Assembly (NCBI GenBank): GCA_026874595.1
Contig: CM049311.1
Coordinates: 42,597,676-42,661,675, forward strand
Length of the DNA stretch: 64,000 nucleotides
Direction of reading: 5' to 3'
Source: Sipunculus nudus
Taxonomy: Eukaryota > Annelida > Sipuncula > Golfingiida > Sipunculidae
The notes under the pieces are model-generated. The model was not told the origin of the DNA. It worked only from the letters and a program-made list of their open reading frames with translations, and ran no database searches. A program made the translations under genes and the position numbers. Position 1 is the first letter of the stretch, and each line of letters starts with the position of its first letter. Positions 12,403 to 23,963 of this stretch are shown here, one piece after another.

Positions 12403-13696
12403 TTATACGGAGTTTTGTTTTTCAGACCACGGTTTACCTGCTTCCGTTCTAAATTGACTCTCCAAATGCGGCAGACGTATCGATAATGTGCTCTTATAGG
12501 ACAAGTTTGTTTTATTTTGCGGGATTATTCCCTATTAAACTGAATAATTAATAATTTTAATATTCCCCATTAGGTGCCCCTATTTCGTTTGTGCTGCAAG
12601 GTCCTCCACGCCTGTGACGCTTTTTCAGGAGGCGCCTCGTGGATTTTCACTGGCCTGTTACGCACGTTGCCAGCGCGCTTGTCCTGCCCAAAAGGCAATT
12701 CCGTGCAATACGCGGTTACGCGGGTCCACTATAATCCCCATTGACCCCTTATTTAGGAAGTGAAGATTTTGAATTCAAGCGAGGAACACGTCCCCATGAA
12801 TCTTTTAATAGGGAGCATTTCCCGTTGAGTGAACACAAAGAGCTGCATAAGACCCTTTACACGATCACCGTTTTATAGGTTTACAGGTATGTTGATTTTT
12901 ATACATTCAGAAGTATCTTTCCATGATAACCATGCTTTTAATAGTTCGGCCGATTTATGGGTTGTTTGAAATTAAGTTTGTTTTTTTTTTTTCAAAAGGA
13001 AGCCCTGGGGGGGGGGGGGGGGGTGCATACACTTTTAAGGGTCCTCAGTCTCCACGGGACCTCGAAAACCCCGCCAGAATCTACAAATCAGTCGTTCGTT
13101 CATACGTGCACGTTTCATGTAAAACATTGTCATGGTTCAGAAACGTGGGTTCACCGGGCCAGTGGCAGAACAACTGCATACGTATTGCATACTCGGGGAC
13201 AAAGCTCACATTGGCAGCTATATACGTTTTGCGAAAAAAAGACTTCAACGACATATGCATGTGTATACAAATAACGCTTGTGTCTGTTAACAGGCCTTAT
13301 TATACCCTCAACTGACTACACTGAATAAACATCGTGTTTCACGATGTCGGCTGAACTTCAAATAAATTAATACAAAGCATCTTTCATATAATTTCACGGT
13401 AGAATGCTTTTTTTTTACAATCGTTAAATCTACGATATTTCCCAAGCAATGAAGCTGTCGGACCCATGTCGTTTATCGGAAAAAAACCTCACTTAAAAAT
13501 TCGAAAATCCCTGTATATGCCTCACGTTTGTGAGATTTCTGGAATGGAACAATTTTTCTATGTTGATATTTTGGGGAGGGTGCATGTTACTGGAGAATCC
13601 TAGCAGAAGTAATCCTTATATCATGTAAGTGAAACACATGACAAAAGTTCTAGCAAAAACCTTAGGATAAAAATATGCGTCGTTTGGTGCAGCTAG

Positions 13697-13697
<1 letters not shown>
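12400..13697. other. Unassigned stretch with G17 tract
   Basis: An open frame of about 130 codons at 12923-13315 has a low-complexity start created by a G17 tract (13007-13023) and no visible domain. I do not call it a gene. The part at 12560-12860 is richer in GC than its surroundings but unidentified. Confidence 0.4.

Positions 13698-13700
<3 letters not shown>

Positions 13701-13755
<55 letters not shown>
13701..13755. repeat. (TA)n microsatellite at the 5' truncation point of a LINE
   Basis: About 27 TA units directly before the first recognisable reverse transcriptase codons. Confidence 0.95.
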
Positions 13756-13757
<2 letters not shown>

Positions 13758-15285
13758 CATACCCCCATCCGAAGAGGAGATCTCTCAAATCTTACAGCGC
13801 TCACCAGCTAAGCATTGTGAACTGGACCCTTTTCCAACGTGGCTTGTTAAGCAATGTGCGGATGTTTTTATTCCAATTTTCTGTCAATTGTGTCATATGT
13901 CTTTTTACAATTGTGAAGTTCCAGCATCTTTGAAATCGGCTATTATAACCCCTATATTGAAGAAAAGGAGTCTTGATGCACACATTTTTAAAGCACTATC
14001 GGCCAATATCTAACCTTTCGTTCCTTACTAAAGTGTTAGAAAAGATCGTTGCCACTCATATCACTTCATATATGAAGGAAAACCATTTGTATGAAGACCA
14101 ACAGTCTGCATATAGACCTTTTCATAGCACTGAAACATGCCTGCTTAAAGTATATAATGATCTCCTCTGGGCTATGGACTCTCAACAAGTATCCATTCTC
14201 ATACTTTTGGATTTATCTGCTGCCTTTGATGTAGTAGATCATCAGCTCCTGTTACAACGGTTGTCCACCAGGCTTGGAATAACTGGAGATGCCTTGCAAT
14301 GGATCAGGTCATACCTGTGCAATCGAAGTCAGTGTATTAGTGGTAGTAGGTCATTAGTCTTCTCTAACTGAGAGCACAAGGTTCTGTGCTGGGGCCTCAG
14401 TTTTTTACAATTTACACATTACCACTTGGTGAATTAGTACGACAGCATGGAATGAATTATCATTTTTATGCTGATGACGGTCAAATTTATGTATCATTTA
14501 AACCAGAATCAAAGGTTCCTATTTCTACCATTGAAAACATGCTTGCATGACATAGGTGTTTGGATGTGTCAGAATCTGCTTAAACTCAATGCTGATAAAA
14601 CGGAGGTTCTGAGGTCAAAAATTCAGTTGAAAACTCTTAACATATTTGACTGTGTAGTTGTGCCAACAAACAGTGCTAGAAACCTGGGGGTATAGTGTTT
14701 GACCAAGGGCTTTGCCTTGACAAGCATGTTAATAATATTTGTAGTTTGGCTTTTTACCACCTGCGTAATATAGCTAGGATAAAGGGTTTCCTAACTCAAG
14801 ATTCACTAATAACATTAATTCATGCGTTCATCAGTTCAAGGATTGACTGTTCCAACTCTTTGCTATGTGGTCTTCCTAGCAACTTACTGGACCGGCTACA
14901 GAGAGTGCAGAATGCAGCAGCTAGGCTTGTAACTGCATGGTGCCAAGAAGCGCGACCACATTACACCAATACTTAAAGAACTCCATTGGCTCCCGGTGCG
15001 ACAGCGCATTGATTTTAAAATTTTATTATCAGTATATAAAGCCATAAATGGTCAATCGCCTATTTACATTAGGAACCTCTTAACTTTTTTTATGTTCCAG
15101 TCAGGCAGCTTAGGTCATCTGACCAAGGGCTTTTAGTGATCCCTAAAGCACGAAGTGAGATGTGTCGTTCGAGAGCTTTCTCAGCTGTGGCACCAAGGTT
15201 ATGGAATGAACTTCCGCACTCAATCAGAGCTTCACCATCTTTAGCCTCTTTTAAAGAAATCTTAAAACTTACCTTTTTATATTAG
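13756..15285 (+). pseudogene. CR1/L2-like LINE reverse transcriptase, broken
   Basis: This is the reverse transcriptase part of a non-LTR retrotransposon, which copies its RNA at a nicked target. Successive frames give RT blocks in the right order: a conserved KHCELDPFPTWLVK-type start, then HYRPISNLSFLTKVLEK (about 13990), QSAYRPFHSTETCLL (about 14100), LDLSAAFDVVDHQLLLQRL (about 14206) and WIRSYLCNRSQ (about 14300). The thumb end follows, with LQRVQNAAARLV (about 14900) and ELHWLPVRQRIDFKIL (about 14975). At least three frameshifts and a stop after SLVFSN break it. The block where the catalytic FADD would lie reads HFYADDGQ near 14460. The 5' half with the endonuclease is missing, which is usual for CR1/L2 copies. 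I am confident of the LINE class and less sure of the exact clade. Confidence 0.88.
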
Positions 15286-15445
15286 CTTTTGGTAGTTCTT
15301 GGAAATTAAGGTTTTCTTTTAGGAATCTTTGCTTTAGTAGGAATCTACATTTTATGTTTTAGTAAAACTGTGCTTTGTGTCTTGTAAAGCGCTTTTGATA
15401 ACAATTTTCTTGAATCAGCGCTATATAAATTAAATATATTATTAA
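15286..15445 (+). repeat. 3' UTR and terminal tail of the CR1/L2-like LINE
   Basis: AAGCGCTTTTGATAAC followed by GCGCTATATAAATTAAATA at 15387-15440 matches the usual CR1/L2 3' ending, with a stem of GCGCT halves and then a short A/T-rich repeat. This fixes the 3' end of the LINE. Confidence 0.75.
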
Positions 15446-15452
15446 ATATATA

Positions 15453-15455
<3 letters not shown>

Positions 15456-15489
<34 letters not shown>
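15456..15489. repeat. (TA)n microsatellite at LTR insertion point
   Basis: About 17 TA units lead directly into the TG start of the Gypsy LTR at 15490. Confidence 0.95.
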
Positions 15490-15493
<4 letters not shown>

Positions 15494-16275
15494 ACAGGTG
15501 CCCTTTTTATTATGTGACGCGGGCGTAACTCCTGTTGTGGCACTCGTGTCTTGCCGCGTATTACATTCTATGTTTAATCCGTACTGGTTGAACTGGTTGT
15601 TGTCGTGCTGGCTTGGGGCTAGATCACGTGTACACCATGGTGTGTAGAGGCACGGCGATGTTTCCTAGAGAATTCCTGAAACGCGTGTTTACTGTTGAGT
15701 AGGGTCCTTATAGACTGTTCGAGAAGTGGAAAATTCTCGGCATGGGGTGTGAAGGTATATAAAGGGGCTGTCTTTTAGAGCAGGGAGAACAGCAGAGCAG
15801 ATTCCGGCGGACGCAGAAGCGCGTGTGTCAGGACCTTATCCGACGAATGCAGCAATTATAGATTTTCAAAGACTTTCTCCTGGATTTTATGCATTTGGAC
15901 TTCAGTTTACTTTCTGGGTTGTTGCATGAACTTTCCACTTGACAGTCATTCTCCGAGAGTTTACATTTAAAGAACTTATCGTTGTGATGGTGTTGGTATC
16001 CAGGTAATGTGCACATTATTTTCTATGTGATTGTATTGACTTGTTGCTATACCGCCGTTTTAATGTGTAATTGTATTGATTTAGTGTATTGTAATGTTAG
16101 AGTTGTTTTAAGACTAAATTATAGTTATTTTTTGACAAAAAAACACTGACTTCTTTATTCATTCCCCTAGACATTTCCCGCTGCCTAGTGTTACAGAATC
16201 TTATTTTTTTTATCTCTGTCACAGAATTTGTGTTCATCACGCATACTTGATTTGTTTATATTAGGTTCCGTAACA
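15490..16275 (+). mobile_element. Ty3/Gypsy 5' LTR
   Basis: It starts with TGTTACAGGTG and ends with GGTTCCGTAACA, so the ends form the short inverted repeat TGTTAC / GTAACA. Length is 786 bp. A second copy of the same LTR lies reversed at 48519-49357; shared blocks include ACTGACTTCTTTATTCATTC with CTAGACATTT, and TTAGGTTCCGTAACA. A gag-like frame follows in the correct orientation. The upstream flank is (TA)n. Confidence 0.85.
15756..15764 (+). promoter_or_regulatory. TATA box inside the LTR
   Basis: TATATAAAG in the context GGTATATAAAGGGG lies 266 bp into the LTR, where a U3 promoter is expected. Transcription would then start around 15785-15795. Confidence 0.65.
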
Positions 16276-16300
16276 TAAAATTGGGGGCTCTCTTCGGGAT
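16276..16300 (+). other. Primer-binding-site region
   Basis: The TAAAATTGGGGGCTCTC run directly downstream of the LTR end is where a tRNA primer-binding site should be. I cannot assign the tRNA by eye. Confidence 0.4.
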
Positions 16301-16443
16301 GCTTAATAGTTTTCAAATTTATTAGGCCTTGACCTGGACACATTGTTTTATCATACATTGTTTACAAGATTACATATTGTTTACAGTACATTGTTTACAG
16401 GATTTATCTCAGTGTTTTTTTGTTATTTTTTTGACATCTTAAC

Positions 16444-17027
16444 ATGGCAGATTTCAAACCTCAGACATTTGTTGACGATCCCGACCTTGATCAACTTGAA
16501 CAGTTGTCAAATGAACAGTTGTTGCGTTTCGGACAACACTTGGGACTAAGTGTGAAAAAAGTTTTGAGAAAGCCTGATATCATTGTTAAAATCATGCAAG
16601 ATCTAGATAGCAAAGGTTTAATTGAAGAGACTGAAGTTGAAACATAAAAAAATGACAGCCTTGCTATGCAATTAGAATTGAAAAAGTTGGAAATGCAACA
16701 TGAGCTAGCATTAAAACAGTTAGAATTAGAAAAGAAAAACAAAGAGAAGAGAAGGAAGAACATGAAAGGTTAGAAAGAGACAGACTAGAAAAAGAAAAAG
16801 AAATGGAGTTAAAACGACTGGAGTTAGAAAGACTTAAAGTAGAACATAATCTAAGTGCTGCCCCAACTCACAGTTTTGATGTTACTAAACACATTAGACT
16901 TGTCCCACCTTTTCAAGAAAAAGAGGTTGATAAATATTTCTTACACTTTGAGAAGGTAGCTGAAAATTTAAAATGGCGTAAGGAAAATTGGACTATGCTG
17001 TTACAAAGTTTATTAATTTATTATTAA
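16444..17027 (+). pseudogene. Ty3/Gypsy gag N-terminal part, frameshifted and truncated
   Basis: The first frame (ATG at 16444, 67 codons) starts MADFKPQTF and has the helical LSNEQLLRFGQHLGLS segment common at the start of invertebrate Gypsy gag. A charged E/K/L coiled-coil zone follows, with a stop at about 16645 and a frameshift. The next frame (16803-17027) contains PPFQEKEVDKYFLHFEKV and then a WRKENWTMLLQSLL-type block, the typical start of the capsid domain. Sequence continuity stops in TTTATTAATTATTAATT, so protease, reverse transcriptase and integrase are absent. The element lies 170 bp downstream of its LTR and shares its strand. Confidence 0.8.
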
Positions 17028-17288
17028 TTAATTATTAAGTAATCAAGGGTGTACACTTGTCAGATACTTTAACATTAAGTTGAACTTTACTCGCTTGTGC
17101 AACATCAGTTGAAAGCATACATGTATGTTATTTAGTAAGTGGATTTCCCAGCGATAAGTAAGAATTTAAAAATGGGTAAGTTGCTAGGTAATTGTAACTG
17201 TCCAGAAATGCACAGTGAGTGCATGCATATAATCATATGGGCTTCCATACACTGCCCATCACTATAAAGCAAATAAATAATAAAATTT

Positions 17289-18841
17289 AAACAAGAGACC
17301 CATGGGTCACAGCACTCAGCTGAATTTTGTACAGTTTTAGCAAATGCAACATGAACTTACTTCAATTTTTTATTAAGATAATACCATTTGAAAAGCTAAA
17401 AGGAAATGGCCTTGCTATTTTGTGATATTCAAACAATAAATATATGAATGCAACACAAATACCAGAAGGCACCTTTTGGACTACATTAAATTTAAGATGC
17501 AGGAGCCTCTCATGATCAAATATTTGTAAAGCTATCTGTATTTTAACTATGTGAAAGTAATACATATTTAAAATGCCCACTAGGAATTTATGAAACCATG
17601 CGTGTAAAATATAGTATAAGGAAGGAAGTGGATCATCTGTTGTATAATAACACTCATTTCATTTTTTTTTACTTAAATAAAATACTGTAAAAAAATTAGA
17701 ATTGTACATCGTCAAATGAGCATAAACAAAATCTAATAAGTATATATTTTGCTCTGTAATATACACCTTAAACCATGCAATAAAGGAAAAAGGTTATGGG
17801 GCTAAGAGTTAAACCAAAGGATATATTTGATTTTAAAAAATGTGTAAATGTAATTAATAATTCTAAATACAGTTTAAAGATTAAATTCAGGGAAAGTGTC
17901 CCCAAATTTTTTATTGAGTGTACCGTACCAGTAGTATGCATGGCTAGAGATATTAATGGAATGCTCCACACTTTTATAGCAATACATCACATTGTGGGCA
18001 CGATTAAATGTGTACTTTGACACAGTAAAAGTACTGGGGGAGTGGTACAGAGGGGAAACCAAGCTGGAACTAGTTTAAGCCCAGTAAAGATAAGCTGCCA
18101 GGAGTGAGGAGTAATTACATAACATCACCCCCCCCCCCCCCCCTACACACCACTGTTACAGTGGGCTGGCTGATGTAAATAATACTTGACATGGTGTCTC
18201 AAAATTTCAATAAAACCTTTACTCTTTTCAATCAGTTCCTTTGAAAAAGCAGATTTTAAAAGTTTAAATGCTTATGTATACATTCTGTGAAAATTAAATC
18301 AAGAGTGCCTACAATAAAAAAAAAACATGCCTTGGCCAAAGTTGGACAAAATTTAATTACTGATAAATTATTAATGCTAATAGCTTAAGAAATTGGCACA
18401 AATGACATCTAATTTTGAGTGCAAAATTGAATCTTGATTAAATAAAGTTATATCCCTGAAAAAATCTCTAGCTTCAGCAATTCTCATGTTAAATTAGTAC
18501 ATATATTTCCTAGTTCTTTACAAAGTGCATTATGTTTGGGCAGAAGAATATGTATATTAAAACTGACAAAACATCAGTGGTTTGAATATTAGGCAGACTT
18601 GAAGTAAAAACATTTGTTTTTTTTTAATGAAAAGTTGAGGTTTTTCCTTAATATCTTGGGTAACTAAGTACTAGTGACCCAATTTTTGAAATGGTAGGAG
18701 ATTTTGAGGACATTTACTGTATGCAAAATTTTGGATTCGTAGGTCCAATGGTGTCAAAACGTGCCCTGTTAACAGCCGGCCGGATGAACAACGGACAAAG
18801 GACCATGACTATAGCTCAGATGACTTATAGTCAGCTGAGCT
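17289..18841 (+). mobile_element. Family-A repeat element (CCCATGGG head, AGCTCAG/CTGAGCT hairpin tail)
   Basis: The left end is AACAAGAGACCCATGGGTCA, then AGCACTCAGCTGA. The right end is ATAGCTCAGATGACTTATAG, then TCAGCTGAGCT, a 13-bp stem with a 3-base loop. CTCAGCTGA near the left end is the inverse of TCAGCTGAG at the right end. An ACGGACAAAGGACCATGAC tract precedes the tail hairpin. There is no coding sequence, but a C16 tract lies at 18128-18143. Structure fits a non-autonomous rolling-circle (Helentron-like) element better than a TIR transposon. Confidence 0.7.
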
Positions 18842-18929
18842 TAAATCCTTTCTTTAGTGGAATATTCTGTCAAATATAACAATACACAATGTCCAAAAGT
18901 GTGCTTGACCACTATCATTGGTTTACATA

Positions 18930-19060
18930 GTTTACATTATGTAAGTATGACGATAATTTTTTTATTTAAAAGTTTTTTTTTAAAATCGATTTAATTCATA
19001 AAAATCTGATTTAAATCAAATCCGATTTATTTTAAAAATATTTAAAAATCAACAACCCTG
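18930..19060. repeat. AT-rich palindromic repeat, GATTTAAATC type
   Basis: Repeats AAATCGATTTAA, CTGATTTAAATCAAATC and related words that pair with each other. It looks like the end of a dispersed repeat. No further identity is supported. Confidence 0.45.
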
Positions 19061-19079
19061 ATATATAAAGATAATATCT

Positions 19080-19330
19080 GGTTTGGCTTATAGGGTATAA
19101 GAACCGGGTGCCATATGTTGTTTCAGTCTGTGTTACTAGCGTTCAGGTCTGTTTTCACCATATCAGGACAGGGTTGTCATGTGTGAAGGAGTTCGGGGGA
19201 CCTGGGAACTGCACTCGTAGAGTGGTCGTGTGGCAGGCGGACTTGTGGGGAGATTTGGAGGTCGGGTTTTCTCGACCTTTCGCACTCGCACGTTCATGTT
19301 TCACACATGGAAATAAAAAAAAAACTGTAT
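19080..19330. other. Unassigned stretch ending in an A-tract
   Basis: It has a more balanced base composition than its surroundings and ends with AATAAAAAAAAAAC near 19311. That could be a polyadenylation-like end of an inserted retrotransposed sequence, but no source is recognised. Confidence 0.25.
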
Positions 19331-19397
19331 TATACAATATGAAATGTTTTATTCTAATACTTCTTTACATAAAGATACTGAATAAAGACATTGTGTT

Positions 19398-19721
19398 TCA
19401 AAATTGTTCAGATGAGTACATTTCAATACCTGTATGTATTTCATGATGATACGGAGTCATTTTTTCGTAAATTAAATGATGTTTTGTATAACCAGTTCTG
19501 TGTTCCATTCTTTCCTTGATTTCATTATACTTGAAGGGGCAGTGCTTTTTCAATCCTTCATGATAATTCATACCAGCCCATGTCAATTTGTCGTCCGTTT
19601 GTTTTAGAAATGGTAGTGTGATATGTACAGTTTCTTCATTGCATTTTTGCACTTTCAGCAAATTTTGACAGATTTGACTTCTTATTTTTTTCCATAAACA
19701 GAAATAACATTGTTGTTTCAA
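19398..19721 (-). CDS. Unrecognised open frame with coding-like composition
   Basis: 107 codons with an ordinary amino-acid mix, rich in His, Lys and Glu, for example KQTDDKLTWAGMNYHEGLKK and KMTPYHHEIHTGIEMY. No signal peptide, membrane segment or familiar motif. It lies downstream, on the same strand, of two other frames with similar character (20017-20232 and 20427-20818), so the three may be parts of one decayed gene or element. I do not recognise the product. It could also be chance. Confidence 0.3.
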   Translation of the reverse strand: MKQQCYFCLWKKIRSQICQNLLKVQKCNEETVHITLPFLKQTDDKLTWAGMNYHEGLKKHCPFKYNEIKERMEHRTGYTKHHLIYEKMTPYHHEIHTGIEMYSSEQF

Positions 19722-20016
19722 TCAACTGATTCAAATATTCATTCATGTTACGAAGACAATCCTGAAGTTCTGCTCGTGGGCTAATAAATCTATAAGGTAT
19801 TTAACCTATCCATGTTCTGCCAGTGGTAACTTGAATGTGCACGAGTTTTCTTTTTCAGATTATCAGATTATCATATCCTTCACCCTCTTTATATATCCAA
19901 ATTATAGATGTTAATTTGTTAAAAATATCTTATCTGTTCACTTCTATAGCTTTGGTGAGTTCTATATTATCATGTCGCTGATAGTTTTTGGGCTTTCGTC
20001 AATTGTTATCCCATAT

Positions 20017-20232
20017 TTATAATATATTTATGATGGTTATTATCAGGTCATTTATATTTTCTAAAAGTCTCCATATGACAGTGCAATTAGGGTTTTCTTC
20101 GTCGATTTTCTTGATAGGGGTTTTGATTGACGTAAAACAATTTATTTGGGGTTTGGGAAGAGCTTGTAGAACTAAATAAGCTGTGGGCCATTCTGAACTT
20201 AAATAAGATACCATTCCAGGATTCTCACACAT
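20017..20232 (-). CDS. Unrecognised short open frame in the same minus-strand cluster
   Basis: The stretch SSEWPTAYLVLQALPKPQINC followed by SIKTPIKKIDEENPNCTVIW looks protein-like rather than translated AT-rich noise. It has 71 codons and no known domain. It may belong with the neighbouring minus-strand frames. Confidence 0.25.
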   Translation of the reverse strand: MCENPGMVSYLSSEWPTAYLVLQALPKPQINCFTSIKTPIKKIDEENPNCTVIWRLLENINDLIITIINIL

Positions 20233-20426
20233 TTATACTTTTTAAGATTCATTTCTTCAGATTTGTAGAATTCATTCATTCATTTATTTTGATATTATAA
20301 TTAAGTCATCAAGTATAATATACTACTTTTAATCTGATTAAATACAAAGCTTATTGAAAAATTGACATGCAAAATGAAAAAAGTTTAATATTTAATTCAT
20401 GTATGAATTATAAACATTTCATACAT

Positions 20427-20818
20427 TTACACAATTGTGTTGCACGCAGCCTTCAGGATTTCACTTCCAGACAGTGAAAATATCTTGTCAGTATCTTCTG
20501 GTGTGATCATTGCCAGCTTCTCCATTACACATTCTGGAACAGTTGTGCCTCGACGTGAAGCGTGGTATTGCCCTGCATGGGTGTTGTAATAAAAATCCCG
20601 TAACCCCATACCAAACACTTCGTTGAATGTCAGGTGGAGACGATCTCAGTGTTTCTTGGCTTATTATGATGAAGTGTCATTTTCACCATGACAAAGTTCA
20701 TTTCTTCAACACCATCATCGTTTTCACCCAACGTTATTTCTCTAGCTTTGAGACGGAAAGCTTCTGCAATGTTCATTACGGTGAGCAAGTAACTTTTTTT
20801 TAACGTTACCTTCTGCAC
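20427..20818 (-). pseudogene. Unrecognised coding-like segment, one frameshift
   Basis: Two frames abut near 20625. The upstream part has MNIAEAFRLKAREITLGEN and an acidic DDGVEEMNFVMVK block. The downstream part has FNEVFGMGLRDFYYNTHAGQ, then a RRGTTVPECVMEKLAM block, and ends at a stop at 20427 followed by an AATTAAATATTAAA stretch. A single frameshift joins them in the same direction. Composition and the balanced charge suggest real protein-coding ancestry, either a host terminal exon or a captured viral/mobile gene. I cannot name the family. Confidence 0.4.
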
Positions 20819-20819
20819 T

Positions 20820-21122
20820 CTTTTGGTTTGTCAGTGGCGTAGCAGGGGGTAAATGACCAGGGGGATACCAAGGGGCACGCCATGCACGAGGGGGGCACCG
20901 ACCCCAGGGCTGGTCAAAACCGGTGTTTCAAGCCTAAGCCCAGCCTATTTTTTTTTTGTAAATCCTATTTTTTAATGGGTTTTACAGGTTTTATGGGCAA
21001 TATAATGACGTCAACTGGCCATTCGTAATTGCTTGAACTAGCATGGGTGATACATTGATCAATACGATTCAATACTGTTGTAGGCCTACTATGTGAATAT
21101 ATAATTTTTTATCAAGAGCCAT
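20820..21122. other. Unassigned stretch with repeat-like GTGGCGTAGCAGGGGG start
   Basis: CAGTGGCGTAGCAGGGGG and a GGGGGGCACCGACCCCAGGG block resemble ends of dispersed repeats, but no boundaries can be set. Confidence 0.3.
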
Positions 21123-21657
21123 GCCGCCTTTCCATACATGCGGATTTTCACCCGCGCGGCACCCCTGCGGGGGCCCGTAAGCGGGCAGCCCCTTTCCATA
21201 CGTGCGGGTCCCCGCATGCGGGTTGTCGTGCACTTATATAGTAATAATCATAATTTCTTAAAGTTTAGTGTACATAATATTCTAATCCAATATTCAGTTT
21301 AAACATTATATATATAATACAAGCCAGGCATGGCTTGCGACGGGCATATCTCTCCTGCCACGTGTTTACGTTACCTATAGAGTTGGCCTCTGGGCCGTAG
21401 GGTCTATTTAAATCACGATAAAAACGTCGTATTTAAGGCCTATCTTTTATTCAGTCTAATGCACTAACAGATCTTTTATCTTTTCCAAAGACAAGGAAAA
21501 ATACCAGGAATTTATATATATACCGAAGGTGGCATCCGCATGCGGGCCCCCGCAGAAATCCAATCCTGCTGGAGCCTGCATGTATGGAAAGGGGACTGAG
21601 ATAACACACGTGTTGGATTTTATCCGCGCGGGGGCCCGCATGTATGGAAAGGCACCC
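21123..21657. mobile_element. TTTCCATR-core TIR element with doubled ends
   Basis: The left end CCTTTCCATACATGCGG at 21127-21143 is matched by CCGCATGTATGGAAAGG at 21636-21652. An inner pair repeats the design: CCCCTTTCCATACGTGCGGG near 21188 and GCATGTATGGAAAGGGG near 21578. GC-rich GCGGGGGCCCGC palindromes lie next to both pairs. The core between them is AT-rich and non-coding, with no transposase. Confidence 0.75.
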
Positions 21658-23394
21658 TTATGCATAATATATTGACACCTATATAGCAGTTAATAAACTT
21701 ATTAAACAAAAAATATTGAGTCTTTAGATGGAGTGAACCTGTAGTACCCCAGTCCATCATTTCTTTCAAATTTCTATAAATGTTATCATTTTATGGTTCT
21801 TTCATGCAGGATTCTCAGGACTTCATTGAAAGTGGATAATATTTAATGACTGTATAGTTACACCAATGGGTTTAGAAGCAATTAACTGACTACTGGCTGT
21901 CATTTATTTTTATAATTTTGTGCAGTGTCAACACTGAACTTGTTATGTAGAAGAGTTGGCCAGGTTTTACACGTTATTTACACCATGAATTATCATTTAT
22001 TAGTGTTACGTAAAAATGTATTCTACACTTATATTTGCAGTGATTGGACGGATTGTATTGACGGATTAACCCGGCCGGGTATGGCACATCCAACCCTGAC
22101 CGTCTCACTCGCAAAATATTATAAAAATTTTCAATTTTGCAAAAAAAGTCAGCTAATACACAACAGATTCTCATTTCCATCAACTTAAATACAAGAGCTA
22201 TTATTTAATGATAATTGTAAAAAAAAAAAATATTTTCAGTGTCATATAACAAATATATTTGACAACGAAATGCAGAAAATATAAATTAAAAAATTACTAA
22301 AATGTATTACAACAAAAACATAATGAACATAATATGCATTCAAAATTAGTATAGTGACAGGGACATACGTGGGAATAATGTACATCCTTTCATTTTTCGG
22401 GTTAGTTACACTATGACTTATAATATATAGTAGGTCACCATATTTCAAAATTTTCAAGAAATACAAATAAAATCGTCAAATGTATTGGTAGTGCGACCCT
22501 TTTCTAGTGGTATCCGAAACTTGTTTGTATACTACAATAAATCTTGAAAATCAGACCTGTTATTGCTTAGAAAAGCTGTGAAAAGAGTGGAACATGCAGA
22601 CAGGCATAGAAAACAGTAGCTGACGGAAGAGGGCTAATAGAAGAGGGCGAAAAGGCACAATCAGTTTGATTTTAAAGCCAGCTATTCACCTTCCCTTTCT
22701 ATAGAACTGGCTTACTATCCGTATATATAATAATAAACTGGAAATAGTGCCTTTTCAGAAAAGTTCTCATAACGCCTATTTGACTGATGTATACAAACTT
22801 GTTTATCTACATACGGCATCATGAGTTATCACAAATATTTTGAATAAGGCACTTTCTCTTAGATTTATGGCATTTATGTTAGGTGAAAGTGATTTTGTGT
22901 CCCCTAGGGTTCTGTTATTTCACACCTAGATTTTGCACTGCCATCAAGTGGCCAAGAAGTAGCAAAGGCGATAACCACAAAAGAATGTAAATGTAGTGGT
23001 TTACAGAGATCTTAATCTTTCTGCACACCTGTATTGACCTGCTATATATGGTGAAAAATATGAGCCATCATAACATTTCATGTGATCTGTAGCATATTAA
23101 ATCATTTTCCTTCACCCAAATATGTTAGAAATGGGCGTTTATGCCATGCATGTTAACTAAAGGAGTATACACAAATAAGTATATACAAAATGGCTTTTAT
23201 AAAGAAATTATAATCATCTCATAGGATTCATGCTAGTCTCTTTTTTTTTGCTCTCAGTGGGTGGATACCAATTGCACCATAGGCAAGGGATGATAGTTTT
23301 GTATCAGACATTGTGCCTCCGTTTGTTTTAATCTGGCACCTCCTGTTAGAGGATGCATGAGAGACGCCTGGATGGACCGCCGGACAGAGATTGG
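21658..23394. other. Unassigned AT-rich DNA
   Basis: Several short open frames below 90 codons have no protein-like features. No repeat family recognised. Confidence 0.4.
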
Positions 23395-23446
23395 ACATAT
23401 AGGGTCATTTTTGTAGCTCAGATGACCTACAGTCAGCTGAGCTATG
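23395..23446 (+). repeat. Family-A tail hairpin (isolated end)
   Basis: AGCTCAGATGACCTACAGTC followed by AGCTGAGCT, preceded by a GGACCGCCGGACAGAG tract, is the right end of family A. The matching left end is not found upstream, so the copy is truncated. Confidence 0.65.
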
Positions 23447-23963
23447 AAAATTTGAAAATTAAAAAATCTGGTATAAAGCTAAAAGGCTTATTTAAACAGG
23501 CCTAGTGAAAGCATTTCAAGATTGGACAGATTCACTTGGGCAAAGATCTAAGCTTTCTCATATTGTTTAAAAGCTTTAAAATTATATTCAAACTTGAGAA
23601 AATGGAAATATGTGACCTTTATTCAACATAAGGTAAAAGGATAACAAGTTTAAATACTGCATGAACAGTTTTAAAAAAGGATTTAATTTACAATCAAAAT
23701 TTTAAAAAGCGTAATCCACATGCACTTACACATTACTCCAAAAGAACAGGCGAGTTCCCAGCCTATATTGCCTGTGCAACTCTATAGATCGAGGTCCTTG
23801 GTTGTAATTATAATTTGTTGTAATAATAAAAATAAAAAGTAAAGGGATTAAAAATTTCCAGTAAGGGATCGCTTTATTATACCCTGAGCGGGGATGATGA
23901 CAATTCAAGTGACGAGTCAATAATATACAATCACCGTAACGAATCGGGAAGAAGGAATGGTTA
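23447..23963. other. Unassigned AT-rich DNA
   Basis: No open frame, palindrome or tandem unit I can support. Confidence 0.4.

Noticed and set aside
12923-13315. 130-codon open frame with poly-Gly
   Set aside because: The Gly run comes from a G17 tract, two overlapping frames are equally open, and no family features are seen.
13675-13755. Open frames made of alternating Ile-Tyr residues (also near 12204, 48376 and 49318)
   Set aside because: They are translations of (TA)n microsatellites and have no coding meaning.
17289-18841. Family A as a TIR (cut-and-paste) transposon
   Set aside because: The two ends are not full inverted repeats of each other, and the 43136 copy shows insertion without target duplication.
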